Shown: positions 12,701 to 24,863 of the stretch, piece after piece
Numbering within the stretch: position 1 is the stretch's first letter
How the letters are laid out: each line of letters opens with the position of its first letter
Source of the DNA: Xestospongia muta
Lineage: Eukaryota > Porifera > Demospongiae > Haplosclerida > Petrosiidae
Reading direction: 5' to 3'
Length of the DNA stretch: 64,000 nucleotides
Assembly: GCA_963693285.1 (NCBI GenBank)
Contig: OY848919.1
Coordinates: forward strand, 8,551,461 to 8,615,460
The notes under the pieces: model-generated
What the model saw: the letters and a program-made list of their open reading frames with translations, nothing else
What the model was told of the DNA's origin: nothing
Database searches by the model: none
Translations under genes and position numbers: made by a program

Positions 12701-14735
12701 AGGTCTCCCTTTGCCGTCCACAAGGATCCCCTCTTGGTCATTCACAAGGATCCCCCCTTTGGCCATTCACAAGGGTCCCCCTTTGGTTGGAAAGGACAAC
12801 CAAACCCAAAGGGGGACCCTTTGTGACAAAAGGACAGCCAAACCAAAAGGGGAACCCTTTGTGACAGAAATGACAACCAAACCCAAATGGGGACCCTTTG
12901 TGACGAAAGGACAGCCAAACCAAAGGGGGACCCTTTGTGACAATAGGACAGCCAAACCAAAGGGGGGAATCTTTGTGAAGGAAACGACAGCCAAACCCAA
13001 GGGTTGAATCTCGACCTATTGCAACGGTCCCCCTTTGGCTGTTCACAAGGGTCCCCCTTTGCCCTCCACAAGGTTCACTCTTCGTCGTTCACAAGGGTCC
13101 CCCCTTAGTTAGAAAGGACGGCCAAATCCAAAGGGGGACCCTTTGTGACAATAGGACAGCCAAACCAAAGGGGGGAACCTTTCTGAAGGAAACGACAGCC
13201 AAACTGAAAGGGGGACCTGTTGCAATAGAAAAGATGGCCAAACCTAAGAGGGGACCCTTTGTGACAGAACTGACGGCCAAACCAAAGGGGGGGACCCTCT
13301 GTGATGGTAACAACAGCCAAACCCAAATGGGGACCATTTGTGATGAAAGCACGGCCAAATTAAAGGGGGGACACTTTGTGACAGAAACAACAGCCAAACC
13401 CAAGGGGGACCCTTTGTGACATAAAGGATGGCCAAACCCAAAGGGGGACCCTTTGTGATGAAACGACAGCCAAACCCAAAGGGGGACACTATGTGACAGA
13501 AACGACGGCTAAACACAAGGTGGGACCTGTTGTGACGGAAATGACGGCCAAACCCAAGGGAGGACCCTTGACCAATTGCAATGGTCCCCCTTTAGCTGTT
13601 CACAATTGTCTCCCTTTACCGTCCACAAGGATCCCCCTTGGTCATTCACAAGGATCCCCCCTTGGCCATTCACTAGGGTCCCCCTTTGGTCGGAAAGGAT
13701 GGCCAAACCCAAAGGGGGACCCTTTGTGACAAAAGGACAGCCAAACCAAAGGGGGGACCCTTTGTGACGGAAATGACAGCCAAACCCAAGGGGGACACAT
13801 TGGGACAGAAACAACAGCCAAACCCAAGGGGGGACTTTTGTGACATTAAGGATAGCCAAACCCAAAGGGGGACCCCTTGTGATGAAATGACAGCCAAACC
13901 CAAGAGGGGACCCTTTGTGACAAAAACGATGGCTAAACACAAAGAGGGACCTGTTGTGATGGAAACAACGGCCAAACCCAAGGGAGAACCCTTGACCTAT
14001 TTCAACGGTTCCCCTTTGGGTGTTTTCAAGGGTCCCCCTCTGCCGTCCACAAGGTTCCTCCTTGGTCATTCTCAAGGATCTTCCCTTGGTCGGAAAGGAT
14101 GGCCAAATCCAAAGGGGGGACCCTTTGTGATGAAAGCACGGCCAAATCAAAGGAAGACACTTTGTGACAGAAACAACATCCCAATGCAAGGGGGGACCCG
14201 TTGTGACGATAGGACAGCCAAACCAAAGGGGGGACCCTTTGTGATGGAAATGATGGCCAAACCAAAGGGGGGACCTGTTGTGACGGAAACAATGGCCAAA
14301 CCCAAGGGGGGACCCTTTGTGACAGAAAGGATGGCCAAACCCAAAATGTGACCCTTTGTGATGAAACGACATCCAAACCCGAGGGAGGGACCCTTTGTGA
14401 CAGAAACGACAGCTAACACAAGGAGGGACCTGTTGTGACGAAAACGACGGCCAAACCCAAGAGAGGAACCTTGACCTATTGCAACGGTCCCCCTTTGTCT
14501 GTTCACAAGGGTCCCCCATTGCCATCCACAAGATTCCCCCTTGGTCATTCACAAGGATCCCCCCTTGGCTATTCACTAGGGTCCCCCCTTGGTCAGAAAG
14601 GATGGCCAAACCCAAAGGGGGACCCTTTGTGATGAAACGACGGCCAAACCCAAGAGGAGACCCTTTGTGACGGAAACGATGGCCAAACCAATGGAGAGAC
14701 CCTTTGTGACAGAAACGGCAGCCAAACCGTTGACA
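9780..14735. repeat. Minisatellite with 39-bp unit and higher-order inverted blocks
   Basis: The basic unit is about 39 bp (some 38): CGACAGCCAAACCCAAA, then GGGGGACCCTTTGTGACG, then GAAA. Runs of 5-10 units alternate with blocks of about 100-130 bp. Those blocks begin GACCTATTGCAACGGTCCCC and carry the core reversed, as TTCACAAGGGTCCCCC. Block starts are near 10573, 11140, 11370, 11808, 12238, 12665, 13012, 13570, 13990 and 14470, often 420-480 bp apart. A unit of 39 bp equals 13 codons, so many long frames stay open on both strands (up to 368 codons at 13,509-14,615 minus). These are repeat artefacts, not genes. Confidence 0.95.
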
Positions 14736-15105
14736 AGGGTCCCACCGAGGTCATTCACAAGGGTTCTCTATTGGCATATTGCGACAGTCGCCCCCTGATG
14801 TTCCCGAGGGTCCCCCCCGGCTGTTCACAAGTGTCCCTTTTTGGCATATTGCAATCCCCCTTGGACTTTTAAAAGGGTCCCCGCCTTGGAAGTTCACAAG
14901 GATCCCTCTTGGCTAATTGCAAGGGTCCACACTTTGCTGTTCATAAGTATCCCCCCTCTTCTGTTCACAAGGGTCCCCCCTTAGCCGATCACAAGGGTCC
15001 CCCCTTGGCCAATTGCAAGGGTTCCCTCTTGGCCGATCGCAAAGATCACCCCTTGGCCAATTCCAAGGGCCCCACCTTTTGCTCTTCACAAGGGTCCACC
15101 TGATT
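14735..15105. repeat. Minisatellite block, 24-bp class, right flank
   Basis: Units such as GTTCACAAGGGTCCCCCCTT followed by AGCCGATCA or GGCCAATTG, spaced about 24 bp. It is closely related to the block at 8550-8850 and to the inverted sub-blocks inside the 39-bp array. Confidence 0.85.
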
Positions 15106-15153
15106 TTAACAAAAAGTATAATCACATATTAAAAAAATATGGCTTACCTCATT

Positions 15154-15459
15154 TTAATTTTGAATGACTTTATCAGCTAAGTCTAACTCTTGCCGATGTA
15201 AGTCAACTCTCAAAATATCCACAAATCTCATCACAATACTAGCATCATTCTTGACATGACTCCTAAGATCACTGAGAATGGTAAGACACTCCTCATTTGA
15301 ATCCCTAGAGGTCTTGTCTCTCACTCTATCATAAACATTGTCAGGCATGGTTTCTTTTGCACACAACTTCCTTGCAAGAACGATACCTGATTCAACGATA
15401 ATGTCATTACTTTGAACTAAAACTTTCTTAGCCATATAACAGCTCAAAAGATTAGCATT
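15154..15459 (-). pseudogene. Orphan death-fold (CARD/DED-like) exon
   Basis: An exon follows a TTTTCTGTAG acceptor near 15,460 and reads MAKKVLVQSNDIIVESG, then ARKLCAKETMPDNVYDRVRD, then ASIVMRFVDILR. The pattern is six short helices: xLY.K.L/MPxxVYxxV, then L..L..HVK.D...F.DIL. It resembles the death-fold domain at 59.3 kb and exon 1 of the large helicase gene. A stop sits just before a GTAAGC donor at about 15,147, and downstream sequence is satellite. It is therefore a lone exon or the end of a truncated gene. The function would be homotypic protein interaction in death or immune signalling. Confidence 0.5.
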
Positions 15460-16460
15460 ATCTACAGAAAATAGGATATCAAATTAAAAATGTAATGTTA
15501 ATTATTAAAAATAATTGAAAATGTAATGTAATATGAGAGTTTCATGATGACCAGTGCATTATGTTTAGAGTATTTGAGTTCTTCTTTAAGCAGTACATAA
15601 TAAGTAGAATGACAATCAAAAGGATAAGCCTTGAAACAATTAATGACATATCATCAGCAATATAAGGTGGACACAGAAATATAAGGTGGATTGAAAGTCT
15701 TAGATTCATTAAAGTCATCAATATCTCTCTTGTTAATCTGAGGTATCAACATATAATATATTTTACATAACATTATACTGTCCCCTTAGCACAGAAAGGA
15801 TATGTAAAGGTTGTACTTTCTAATTATTAATCATAACACCATCATCACGCAATCCTGATAGTGTTAATACTGTTTTTTCATTGGGTTTCTCTCAAGTAAA
15901 ATGAAATCTAAAGTTGATAAAATGGATTGATTGAAGTTGTTCTTCAACAAAAACCACCTCCAGGATGGAGCATTAATCCAATGTTTGAACAATGAAAGGA
16001 TTGATATGATAGCCATTTATTTCCCAATATACATATTTACAACATAGTTATGGCAAAGGGATATTGACAAGTTTGAGTCATTTCTTGGTTCCCAACTATC
16101 ATAATGTCAATTTTCTATACATACTGATGATAGTCCAGATACCTTTGAGGATTTAGTATACCCTGCTGAATTAATAGAAAGTCAGTCAAGAGATTAGTGG
16201 ATTATTCGCATTTAATTCATCAACAAATTTATGTATGACACATATAACAAGTTAATGACTAAAGACTAATAACATACGATTAAATTTAGTTTATTATAAT
16301 TCTGTATATGCAAACAATAATTACAAGCTTTTATTAATAATTAATGTAAGTAATGTCAGTTGTAGAGAACTTCAGTTTATAAAGAGAAGTGAATTATAAG
16401 ACTTGTTAAGTTTGTTAGAAGACAAATAACTGGAAACTAAAGCTTTTAATTAACAACTGA
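15460..16460. other. No gene recognised
   Basis: AT-rich spacer between the death-fold exon and the LRR fragment. No convincing frame or repeat on either strand. Confidence 0.55.
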
Positions 16461-16554
16461 CTTATTTCAATTCCAAATAATTAATTTTAAATAAAAAATA
16501 TGACCAATATGAAAAATATGAGTACAAAAGTAAAAAAATTTAAACCAGAGATAA

Positions 16555-17100
16555 TTACCATTAACAAATAATTCACACAAACCATTTTTATAAACTAATA
16601 CATTTGGAATTTGTTGTATACCATATTCAGTAATATTAGGACAGTTAGTGAGGTATAGTACTTTTAATGTTTTATTGTTTATAATAATATCATAAATTTG
16701 AGGAACATCTTTGTCAGTGATGTAATCATCACCATACAAGTACAAGGACTTAATTATATCATTACTACTGAGAGTGGTAGTTAGTAAATGATAAGTATCC
16801 TGTAAGAGAGGGGAGCAGACAAACTGTAGATACTCGATTATTTTGTTAGAAGTTACTACTTATACAACTTCATTGACACAGTCATTATCAAAAGCAGTGT
16901 TTATTATATCAAGTACCCTTGCTAGACATTCATTTGATGTCAGTTAGTACTTTTAACAAAATGTTAGTTTAATACTCCATGTTGCCTGTTGTCGTCTCTT
17001 TAATTGATGTGTCATTTCTTTAAATTCTGCCACAGTAGGTGAAGTAAGTGTAACACTATTGCTAGTCATCCATTTAACACTTTCAGTGTGTACTGCAATA
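16555..17100 (-). pseudogene. Leucine-rich repeat (NLR/RNase-inhibitor type) fragment
   Basis: The minus strand from about 16,960 reads a helix-rich lead, then SLYLYGDDYITDKDVPQIYD, then NNKTLKVLYLTNCPNITEYG and LCELFVNG. These are leucine-rich repeats with the L-x-x-L-x-L-x-x-C/N spacing seen in NLR proteins. One in-frame TAA lies in the segment before the repeats. A preceding short exon (about 17,100-16,990) reads ESVKWMTSNSVTLTSPTVAE. No nucleotide-binding domain is present nearby, so this is the tail of a decayed receptor-type gene. Confidence 0.5.
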
Positions 17101-17392
17101 AAAAATAGATATTTTATATTTTACACATATACAATACCTGTATAACTATAGCTATAAAGGCTTAATGAATAATAAAATGCCATTACTGTGTTAAGTTACT
17201 ATGACTTTGAATACGATAATTACAATTGAAATGGCAGGTTTAATTCCAGTTAATAAACAACTTAGTAATCTGAGCTAGCTAGGATGAGGGACTCAATTCA
17301 GTCAAAGTTATTGAGACTGGCACACAGAGCACTGAGCTGTTAAACAGCTGTCAATAAAGATGTGTTGTAGCTACAAGCAATGTAGACTATCA

Positions 17393-18499
17393 TTATGCAA
17401 TCAAATTTACTAGTCTTGACTTATTTTCTTGTGTCAAATAATGTAGGTCTAGTGTAATTGTATTCCTATATACAACATTAAATAGTTGGGTTACATGATT
17501 CTCCTTCCATTTGCTATAACTATATATAGCATGATAAAGTATAGTTAATAAATCAAACATCAAACCCAGACCAATTCTTCTAAGCATACTTGGAATGCAT
17601 TTATTAAAACATGGATGTATTATCAGTTGATGCAATAGCAGAACAACTAAAACAACTATAAACTCTAAGGAGTTATTTAATATAAAACATGGAATGAACT
17701 GCCATCCATTGTCTAAACTGGAAAGCTATTCCATCTTGTCTCTACTGCACAAAATAAACCGACTATGCTGATGAGTAATGATGTTGATCTTGCAATTGTT
17801 TTAAAATCCTCTACCTGCTCCTCTAAGAAAGATCCTCCATACTTTTCCTTAATTAATTCTAGTCTAGAAAGGTAGTCCTCCTCCCAGTATGTCAAAGTAC
17901 TTCAATTCCTTGGGTACTTGTTCTTTCTGGCATAGTTAGTTGAGTACTTTACCAATCAACTTGATAGGGTTGGTAATCTGAGGTGTTGTATCTAACTGGT
18001 CTTTTAAGAGATAATTAGTGATAAGAACTGTAGACAAAGCAACACCTGATACAACATAACACACAATGATAAACTCCTTGATAAGACATTGTCCACTTTC
18101 TATAAGAACATACACGATTGGCATACTCATAGATTCCCAATAGATTACAGTATTCAGTTTATCAGCTGAAGCTCCAATAGCTTGATCAATATTGAACTGG
18201 ATAATATTGGACTGAAAACTACAGTATCCAATAACTTGTAAAATATAAACAACACCCAACAGAATTAAAATAGACAGTTCTGACATGAAGTATATATTAA
18301 TTAAGCCACCAATAAACCAAGATACAAATGAAATGTGGGCACCAGCAATGATGGATATATATCTACCAGTCTTTATATCGCCAAATAATCCTACAATATA
18401 CTTTAATAAATTAATTTGAGCATACATCAAAGCATTCCATATAATAATAAGCAGTATAATTCCAGAACAAACACACCCAATACTTTTCTTGTGCTTCAT
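17393..18499 (-). pseudogene. POT/PTR (SLC15-like) peptide transporter, broken
   Basis: The first part, 18,499-17,936, starts MKHKKSIG and has about five hydrophobic segments plus SNIIQFNIDQAIGASADKLN, which resembles the POT-family N-x-I-x-F-x-x-DQ motif. The frame then stops, and the family's cytosolic block appears in pieces (17,895-17,713): KEKYGGSFLEEQVEDFKTIA. A later piece at 17,635-17,393 reads IHPCFNKCIPSMLRRIGLGL, which matches the transporter's C-terminal half. POT proteins are proton-coupled oligopeptide carriers with 12 membrane helices. Several stops or frameshifts separate the pieces, and the first helices and the end are missing. This is a pseudogene. Confidence 0.65.
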
Positions 18500-18890
18500 T
18501 ATTTGTAATTAACAGCAATACAAGATTGTGACATCACTAAAGTACAAACTGTGGATAATGAAGTTTGTCGTCTTTGTTCTAAACTGCTGATTCAGTATCT
18601 CAAAAATTATGTAAATGAAAAGAAACATAGAGATAATTATGGCCATTACTCCCAAACAACAAAAAATAATAAACTTTCTTGATTTTTATAAACATTGCAT
18701 AATATTTTAAATGATTTGTAGTGAACTGTAATCTTTATCATCATTATTTAAGCTGATTATTATTCATTAATCATTATAATTTTAATTATGCTACTGGAAG
18801 TGTCCAGAACATTCGTGAACACGTGTTTTGTCACTATATAATCATCTAATTTTAGTTCTATACTCAGTTAGTCACTCTGTAAGTTGGTTT
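18500..18890. other. No gene recognised
   Basis: AT-rich spacer between the transporter relic and the gypsy remnant. No motif or repeat noticed. Confidence 0.5.
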
Positions 18891-18939
18891 AAAAGAAAAG
18901 TTCTATATAAATTTGGCAACAACACTAAATTGGTGACCT

Positions 18940-20325
18940 AGATGCTACTCAGTAGAACACGATCACTGTTCCAGAGCCTAATATTTCCTCAACGCCCTCT
19001 CTAGCTGCTGTCAGCATCAAACTAACACCATACTGGCCTGCTGACCCAGAAGTTTGGTTTGCACAAATTGAGGCGCAGTTTACTATGAGAGGAATCACTG
19101 CTCAAAAGACTTGGTTCGACTATGTTGTCACCTCCCTTAGCCCTGAATTTGCCGTTGAAGTCAGAGACCTTCTCCTTAGACCACTAGCCGAAGCCCTGTA
19201 TGAAACCCTTAAAGCCGAACTCATCAAACGTACTGGTGCCTCTGAGCAACGTCAGCTGCAAGAACTCATCAGTGGCGAAGATCGTAAACAACCTCAACTA
19301 TTGTGTCGAATGCAGCAAATTCTTGGTGACAAACTTGGGACCTTTGCAGATGCCAACTCCTTTCTTCGCGAACTGTTTTTACAACGGTTGCCTCCCAAGC
19401 TCCGTATCGTACTCGTTGGCAGACACATTCTGAAGTTACTCAACTACATGAAGAAGTTGCTCATTTGGCTGACCTAGTCACATTACTGACCCACAACAGA
19501 CCCAGATCCCGACACCAAAGCTCCTCTCCTGCAAAAACCCATTATAGGAGCTGATTTTCTTTGACACTTCGGATTGCTTGAAGACATGAGAAAGCAACAA
19601 TTGACTGATGGTCATACACATCTTTGTTTCCAAGGTATCTCTCCACCGATTCTTCTCCAAGTTCATCTCTCTTCCCTAAGAACCACGATAAGCCATATCT
19701 CGCACTATTATCTGGATTTCCCACCCTTATTCGAGTCTCTTCGCCTGACACCCCTATTAAGCATGACTGTTGGTCCACCTGTATCTGCCCATCCCAGACG
19801 ATTAGGTCCCAATCATCTACTTGCTGCAAAGCAGGAGTTTGAGCACATGCTTAACTTGGGTATCAACAGACTATCGTCAACCCCATGGGTGTCACCCCTA
19901 CACATGGTGCACAAGAAGACTAGTAGTGATTGGCATCCCTGTGGAGATTATCACGCCTTGAACAGATGTACTGATTCCGACCATTATCCAGTACTGCACA
20001 TCCACGATTTCTCTTCAGCATTACAAGGTGCCACCATCTTTTCAAGACTAGACCTTGCTCGTGCATATCATCAAATCCCCGTAGATCCAGCAGATCATCC
20101 AAAAACAGCAATAATGACACCATTCGGCCTATTCAAGTATGTCCACATGCCTTTTTAGCCTATGGAATGCTGCACAGACCTTCCAACGATTTATGGATCA
20201 AGTCCTACGTGGCATCTCCAACACATATGTCTATATTGATGATATACTGATTGCTAGCACTACTCCCAAAGAACATCTACAAGATCTGAAGTCTGTTTTT
20301 AATGTCTTGATTCCCATGGGATTGT
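18940..20325 (+). mobile_element. Ty3/gypsy-type retrotransposon remnant
   Basis: A gag-like stretch (about 18,960-19,477) reads PADPEVWFAQIEAQF and later QLLCRMQQILGDKLG. It is followed after a gap by the end of a protease region (GADFL, near 19,550), then reverse transcriptase (about 19,800-20,325) with [29 protein letters not shown] and YVYIDDIL. Most of the protease is deleted, and a frameshift or stop at about 20,158 splits the reverse transcriptase. No RNase H, integrase or LTR is seen. It belongs to the same general family as the element at 47.9-53.7 kb. Confidence 0.85.
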
Positions 20326-20437
20326 GATTAATCCAAACAAATGTATGTTTGGCATCTTGTTTTTGATAAGGTTAGCTTATTAAAAGGATGGTCTAGCTCG
20401 TTAGCTATTGGTGCATGTGCTGCTGTATAACTTCAAT

Positions 20438-20799
20438 AGAGAAATACCCACTGACTACGACTGAACAAACCATTGATACCTATTTCCAACAGTTTTTGAA
20501 CAGAAGACCAACTGTTTTAGAGTTATTTAGACACATCAGAATTGGTATTAAGTGGTACACTTTTGGTGTACTCCTCAAATTAGATACAGCTGAACTAGAT
20601 ACTTTCGATGAACTAAATAAAGCCTGTGATTTTAAAACTTTCAGGATGTTTGAGTTATGGCTGAATACTAACCCCAATGCTACAAGAAGAGAAGTTATAG
20701 AGACGCTCTAGAAAGGTAATATTGGTGAGAGCACTGTTGCTGAGGAATATATAAAGGCATTGAAAATCATTGAAGAAGCTGAGTGATACATATTAGCAA
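20438..20799 (+). pseudogene. Death-domain exon
   Basis: The exon follows a TTCAATAG acceptor and ends at a GTAAGT donor. It reads PTVLELFRHIRIGIKWYTFG, then LLKLDTAELDTFDEL, then FRMFELWLNTNPNATRREVI. These are hallmark Death-domain positions: KWYxxGxxLxL, L-D and MFxxWL. TAG at 20,709-20,711 and TGA at about 20,783 interrupt the end. It may be an upstream exon of the GTPase gene that follows. Death domains mediate homotypic assembly in apoptosis and immune signalling. Confidence 0.6.
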
Positions 20800-21309
20800 G
20801 TAAGTAGTCTACCATTACATTGTAAGTAGTGTGCATATATCAAATTGATTCTGTAGCACCATATGCTGTGACAGCGAAAGAGTTATAAAAATTAATGGTT
20901 GTTAGTATTCCTAATACTAGTAGTAACTTGCTCTTTTAGATATTAGCCAGTAGTTAAGCTATTCTTTGATTAGTCTAATTTATTGAGCTCCATCTTGCCA
21001 TTTTAAGTGTCACATTATGTTACTATATTTTCAGTCCTATAGCAGAACGACCTCCCATACCCTTCCTTGTCTTTCATTATATCATATGGGGTTGATCTGG
21101 CTTGATTTGATAACATCATTGAAGAATTAACAGCATCACTGAGTTTTATGAGTAATCTCTCTGAAATAGAGCAACACTTTGCAAAGTTCCTGTCAATACT
21201 TGGTCATATGGGAGGTCTCTGTGCTTGAGTTAGTAAAGCCCTTCAACAAGACTGGATTAAAGACAGTAGAGCTAAATGTGGAGTAGAACTAGAAATAGGT
21301 ATGTAATTT

Positions 21310-22800
21310 TATTGCATGAACAAAAGAATAATAGCAGGGAAATTAAAATGTCTTCATATTGTTATAAATTACATGTTCAATAGCCGCTCAATATTTTAAA
21401 CCAACCTGTCATTTTGTATATCAAACAGGCTATAATACTATATATTGAAATGTTCACATTGTTCAACAATAAATAGAACCTCTCTTAAAATCATGAAACC
21501 ATGTTGTCCAAGACAAATATCTGTTATAAGAAATACTTGCACACTCTCTGAAATACAAAACCTTTTTATTTTGTTAGCAAATATTTTATGTTGTTAGAGA
21601 ATTGCCTCTCATAACAGAAAATGTGGGTGTGTCCAATTTTAAAAATGACATTGTTAAGCTAATCCTATACTCCTTTCCTGAACTTAGAGATCAATAAATG
21701 TATTGAATACTGCTGACTTGACTATTATCCTTGCCATTTATGGTTTAACTTTTAATGATGTCGTGAGAATAACATAGTTAATGTTATTGAATATTAAATT
21801 ATAAGAAAGATCAATTTTGTAATCTCAAGAATATCAATATCGTGTATTAACTTGAGACAATCTTTAATAAGACTCATAAGCTATCAAAGTTACTAGAGAT
21901 TCTATTGTTGTATGAGTTTCATAGCCATACATTTTGATTAAAGGCTGTTTCCATATTACACATGTAAAGCTTCCTTTTTTCTGTCTGGGAACTGCTTATA
22001 ATCATTTGGAGAATGTGTTAGCTATATATTTGCGTATCCATTTGCTTCATTTTATTCTTTGTTGTATGTGAAAATTGAAAGTGACAAATATTAATTAAAA
22101 TGTTTCCTTTAACTTTATATGCATATAACAACTAATGAATATTATTAATGCTAACTCTGAGTGCTATGAGGATGGATGGACTGATCATACTTAAAACATT
22201 TTACTATAATTTTTCTCTTCCTATGTTTTACAATGTATACCTATTGGTGTTTAAGTGAGATTGCTACTAGCTATCTGATGTTATAGCTCTAGTCAGTGTT
22301 TGACTATAAAGTCAATAACATTTACATAAATATAAGAGGATTTAATATTATAATTTTGTTTATAAATGGCAGCTTTATATAGATCTTAAGTCAAGTCTGT
22401 CAATGGTGATGGGCACATATGAGCCTACTTACTCAAAGATTTCAAGAACATTGCTTACTAACCATTTGCTATTTAAAATGTTTCCAACATTTGGTTAGTA
22501 GAACAGACACAAAACCTAATTAAGTGCTGATCTGTATTTCTTGTTTCATTTATTGGTAAAGATTTTTGGTTTATGTGAAGCAGATTATTCATTATATCTA
22601 ATAATTTATTGTAATTTAATCATCATCACAACAATTGCAAGACATAGTTTTATAGTTTTTTTGTCTCTTTGAGGATTATAATTTTTCAAACAGTGCAGTG
22701 AAATTTTGTAATATATTGCATTTTTAATACATACTAAAGTTGTGTTATTTTTATGATAGCTTTTATTATGACCTTAAATTATAGGTAATTATGACAACAT
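21310..22800. other. Long intron, no other gene recognised
   Basis: AT-rich sequence between two exons whose phase-1 boundaries match (donor at 21,299, acceptor at 22,814). It is unusually long for this locus. No transposon proteins are readable. Confidence 0.5.
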
Positions 22801-22814
22801 TATATTTAATGCAG

Positions 22815-24863
22815 GTATTCATTATGAGGATCATGTCAAAAATTATTATGGTGTGCTTAAAAGAGCTCTTAAAGAGGGACATGTAAAAGTTAAGTGGACC
22901 AAACAGTCTATCTCTGGCTCTCCAGGAAGTGGAAAATCATCTTTTATGAAATTGCTACTTAATGAAGATCTACCAGACTGTCATCATAGCACTCCAGTAG
23001 CTACTGTACCTGAAATAAGAATGGTAATGACTACATCTGTTATACTTGGTAAAGGTACCCAGTCTTTTATTAAGGTAGATGTTGACTTAATGAAGAAGAT
23101 GCTTGCTAAAATCATCAAGAAAGGAGTCAAAACATGTTCATCGCTATCAGTACAAAGTGATGATAGTAGCAATTCTTTTTCTGCCGAAGCACAAAATCTT
23201 AAACAACAAGAAAACAAAGCATCTATTGAAACTTTTACTCAACCTCAAGAGTTGTTGCAATCTCCAGTTTCTAATGCAACCAAAGAAATCTTGCTTATGT
23301 TACCTGATGTAAAGGAGTCTAGCCCACTCTTGGAGTCACACTGGATATATGTGGTAGACTCTGGAGGTCAAGCTGCTTTTCTGGATATTGCTCCTGTTTT
23401 GTTACGTTATGATTCTGTGAATATTTTTACACACAAACTTAACGAAAAACTTGAGGACAAACCAAAGCTTTACTTCAGTGTTGAAGGTGAAGTAATTGGT
23501 AATCCTGTGGAACGACAAATCACAAACTTACAACTTATTGAAGGATCGTTTCGCTCACTTACATCTCTTAATCCACCTAATTTGCCTGGGATTCCTTGTT
23601 CATTTAAAAAACCAGTCTCTCTAGTACTAGGAACATTTTATGATAAGATAAAAGAGTCTGGTGAGTCTTTAGATAATAAAAACAGTAAACTCTATTCAAT
23701 ATTAAAACAATATGGAGACGCTTTAATTTTACATCGTTTTTGCGGAAAAGAAGTGATATTTCCTGTTAACACAAGTGCTAAAGATATGAACGAACAAACA
23801 ATAGTTGATGAAATTCGTCATGAAATATGTCAGTCTTATATCGAGGCAGAGATTCCTGTTCGATGGTTCTTATTTCAATTAGATTTAGAGGAGCACCAAA
23901 TGACCTCTAATAGCTCTATTGTTAGCAAGTCTGAATGTATCAGTATTGGTAAAGCCATTGAAATGGATGAGGGTGATGTAATTGCTGCCTTACTGTACTA
24001 TCATGATTTAACCATTTACCTTTATTTTCCTGAAGTCCTTCCTAATGTTGTCTTCCTTAATCCAAAGCCACTTCTTGATAAACTATCTCTGTTGATCATA
24101 ATTTCGTTTGCTGATGCTGTTGATCACTTAAAGAGAACACTAGGTATTCATGTTCATCACAGTACTCATGAGAAACTCAAAACTGAAGGAATATTTTCCC
24201 ACAAACTATTCAACGAATCTGTACAACAAGGATTTTCAGAAGAGTTCTCAGCTGATGATTTTTTGAATTTAATGGAACATTTGTTTATCATATCACCTCT
24301 ACCTCATTAACCAGGAGAATATTTTATCCCTTGTGTACTAACTATTACCAATAATTTAGAGTCTTTAATAGAGCCATTCACTAAGAAAATTGATCCTCTT
24401 GTTTTAACATGGAATGAGAAGCCTCTTCCTCAAGGTCTTTTTCCTGCACTAGTTGTTCGCATTCTCTCTCGCAAATCTTCACCCATATTTGTTTTGTCAC
24501 CTCCACAAGTTGACAAACCACAATATCGCAATGCTATTTGCTTATCATGTATTAGTCTTGGAGGAGCAGTTCTGTTAGTAGATGCTATAAACTGGCTTAA
24601 GATATTCAATTCTGGTCCAACTAATGAGTGTTATAATATTCGTCAAGTTATTAAAGAGAGCATTGATGCAGTTGCAGACAAGTTCAATTATATATGTAGT
24701 TTAACATATCCCAAGGAACAACTTCTTTGTTCAATTTGTAAAACAACAGAACACCTTTGTTGCTTGAATGAAAAGAAGAAGAAAGTTACATGTTGTAATA
24801 CCCATATAACTGATGATCCTGACAAGGAACGTCAACTACCATGGTTTACCTCTCAAGTTGAAG
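22815..24863 (+). pseudogene. GTPase-COR-like exon (P-loop NTPase core)
   Basis: This is the main exon of the 21-26 kb gene. It is open from the acceptor to a single TAA at 24,308-24,310, and the same frame then runs on to a GTGAAT donor after 24,863. The P-loop GSPGSGKS lies about 35 codons in. A DxxGQ-like switch (VVDSGGQAAF) lies about 180 codons in. LVLGTFYDKI is a possible base-recognition position, but a canonical NKxD is not seen. The region beyond IPVRWFLFQLDLE has the length and helical look of a COR dimerisation domain. One point mutation would account for the stop, so this may be an allelic nonsense variant, not an old relic. Confidence 0.65.

Noticed and set aside
9818..14670. Many long open frames rich in G, P, K, T or L, V, S in the satellite
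   Set aside because: They follow the 39-bp period on both strands and in several frames at once, and are broken by 38-bp units. There are no start or splice signals and no domain.
8850..14735. CRISPR-like regular arrays
   Set aside because: Units are contiguous tandem repeats without unique spacers, and the genome is eukaryotic with introns.
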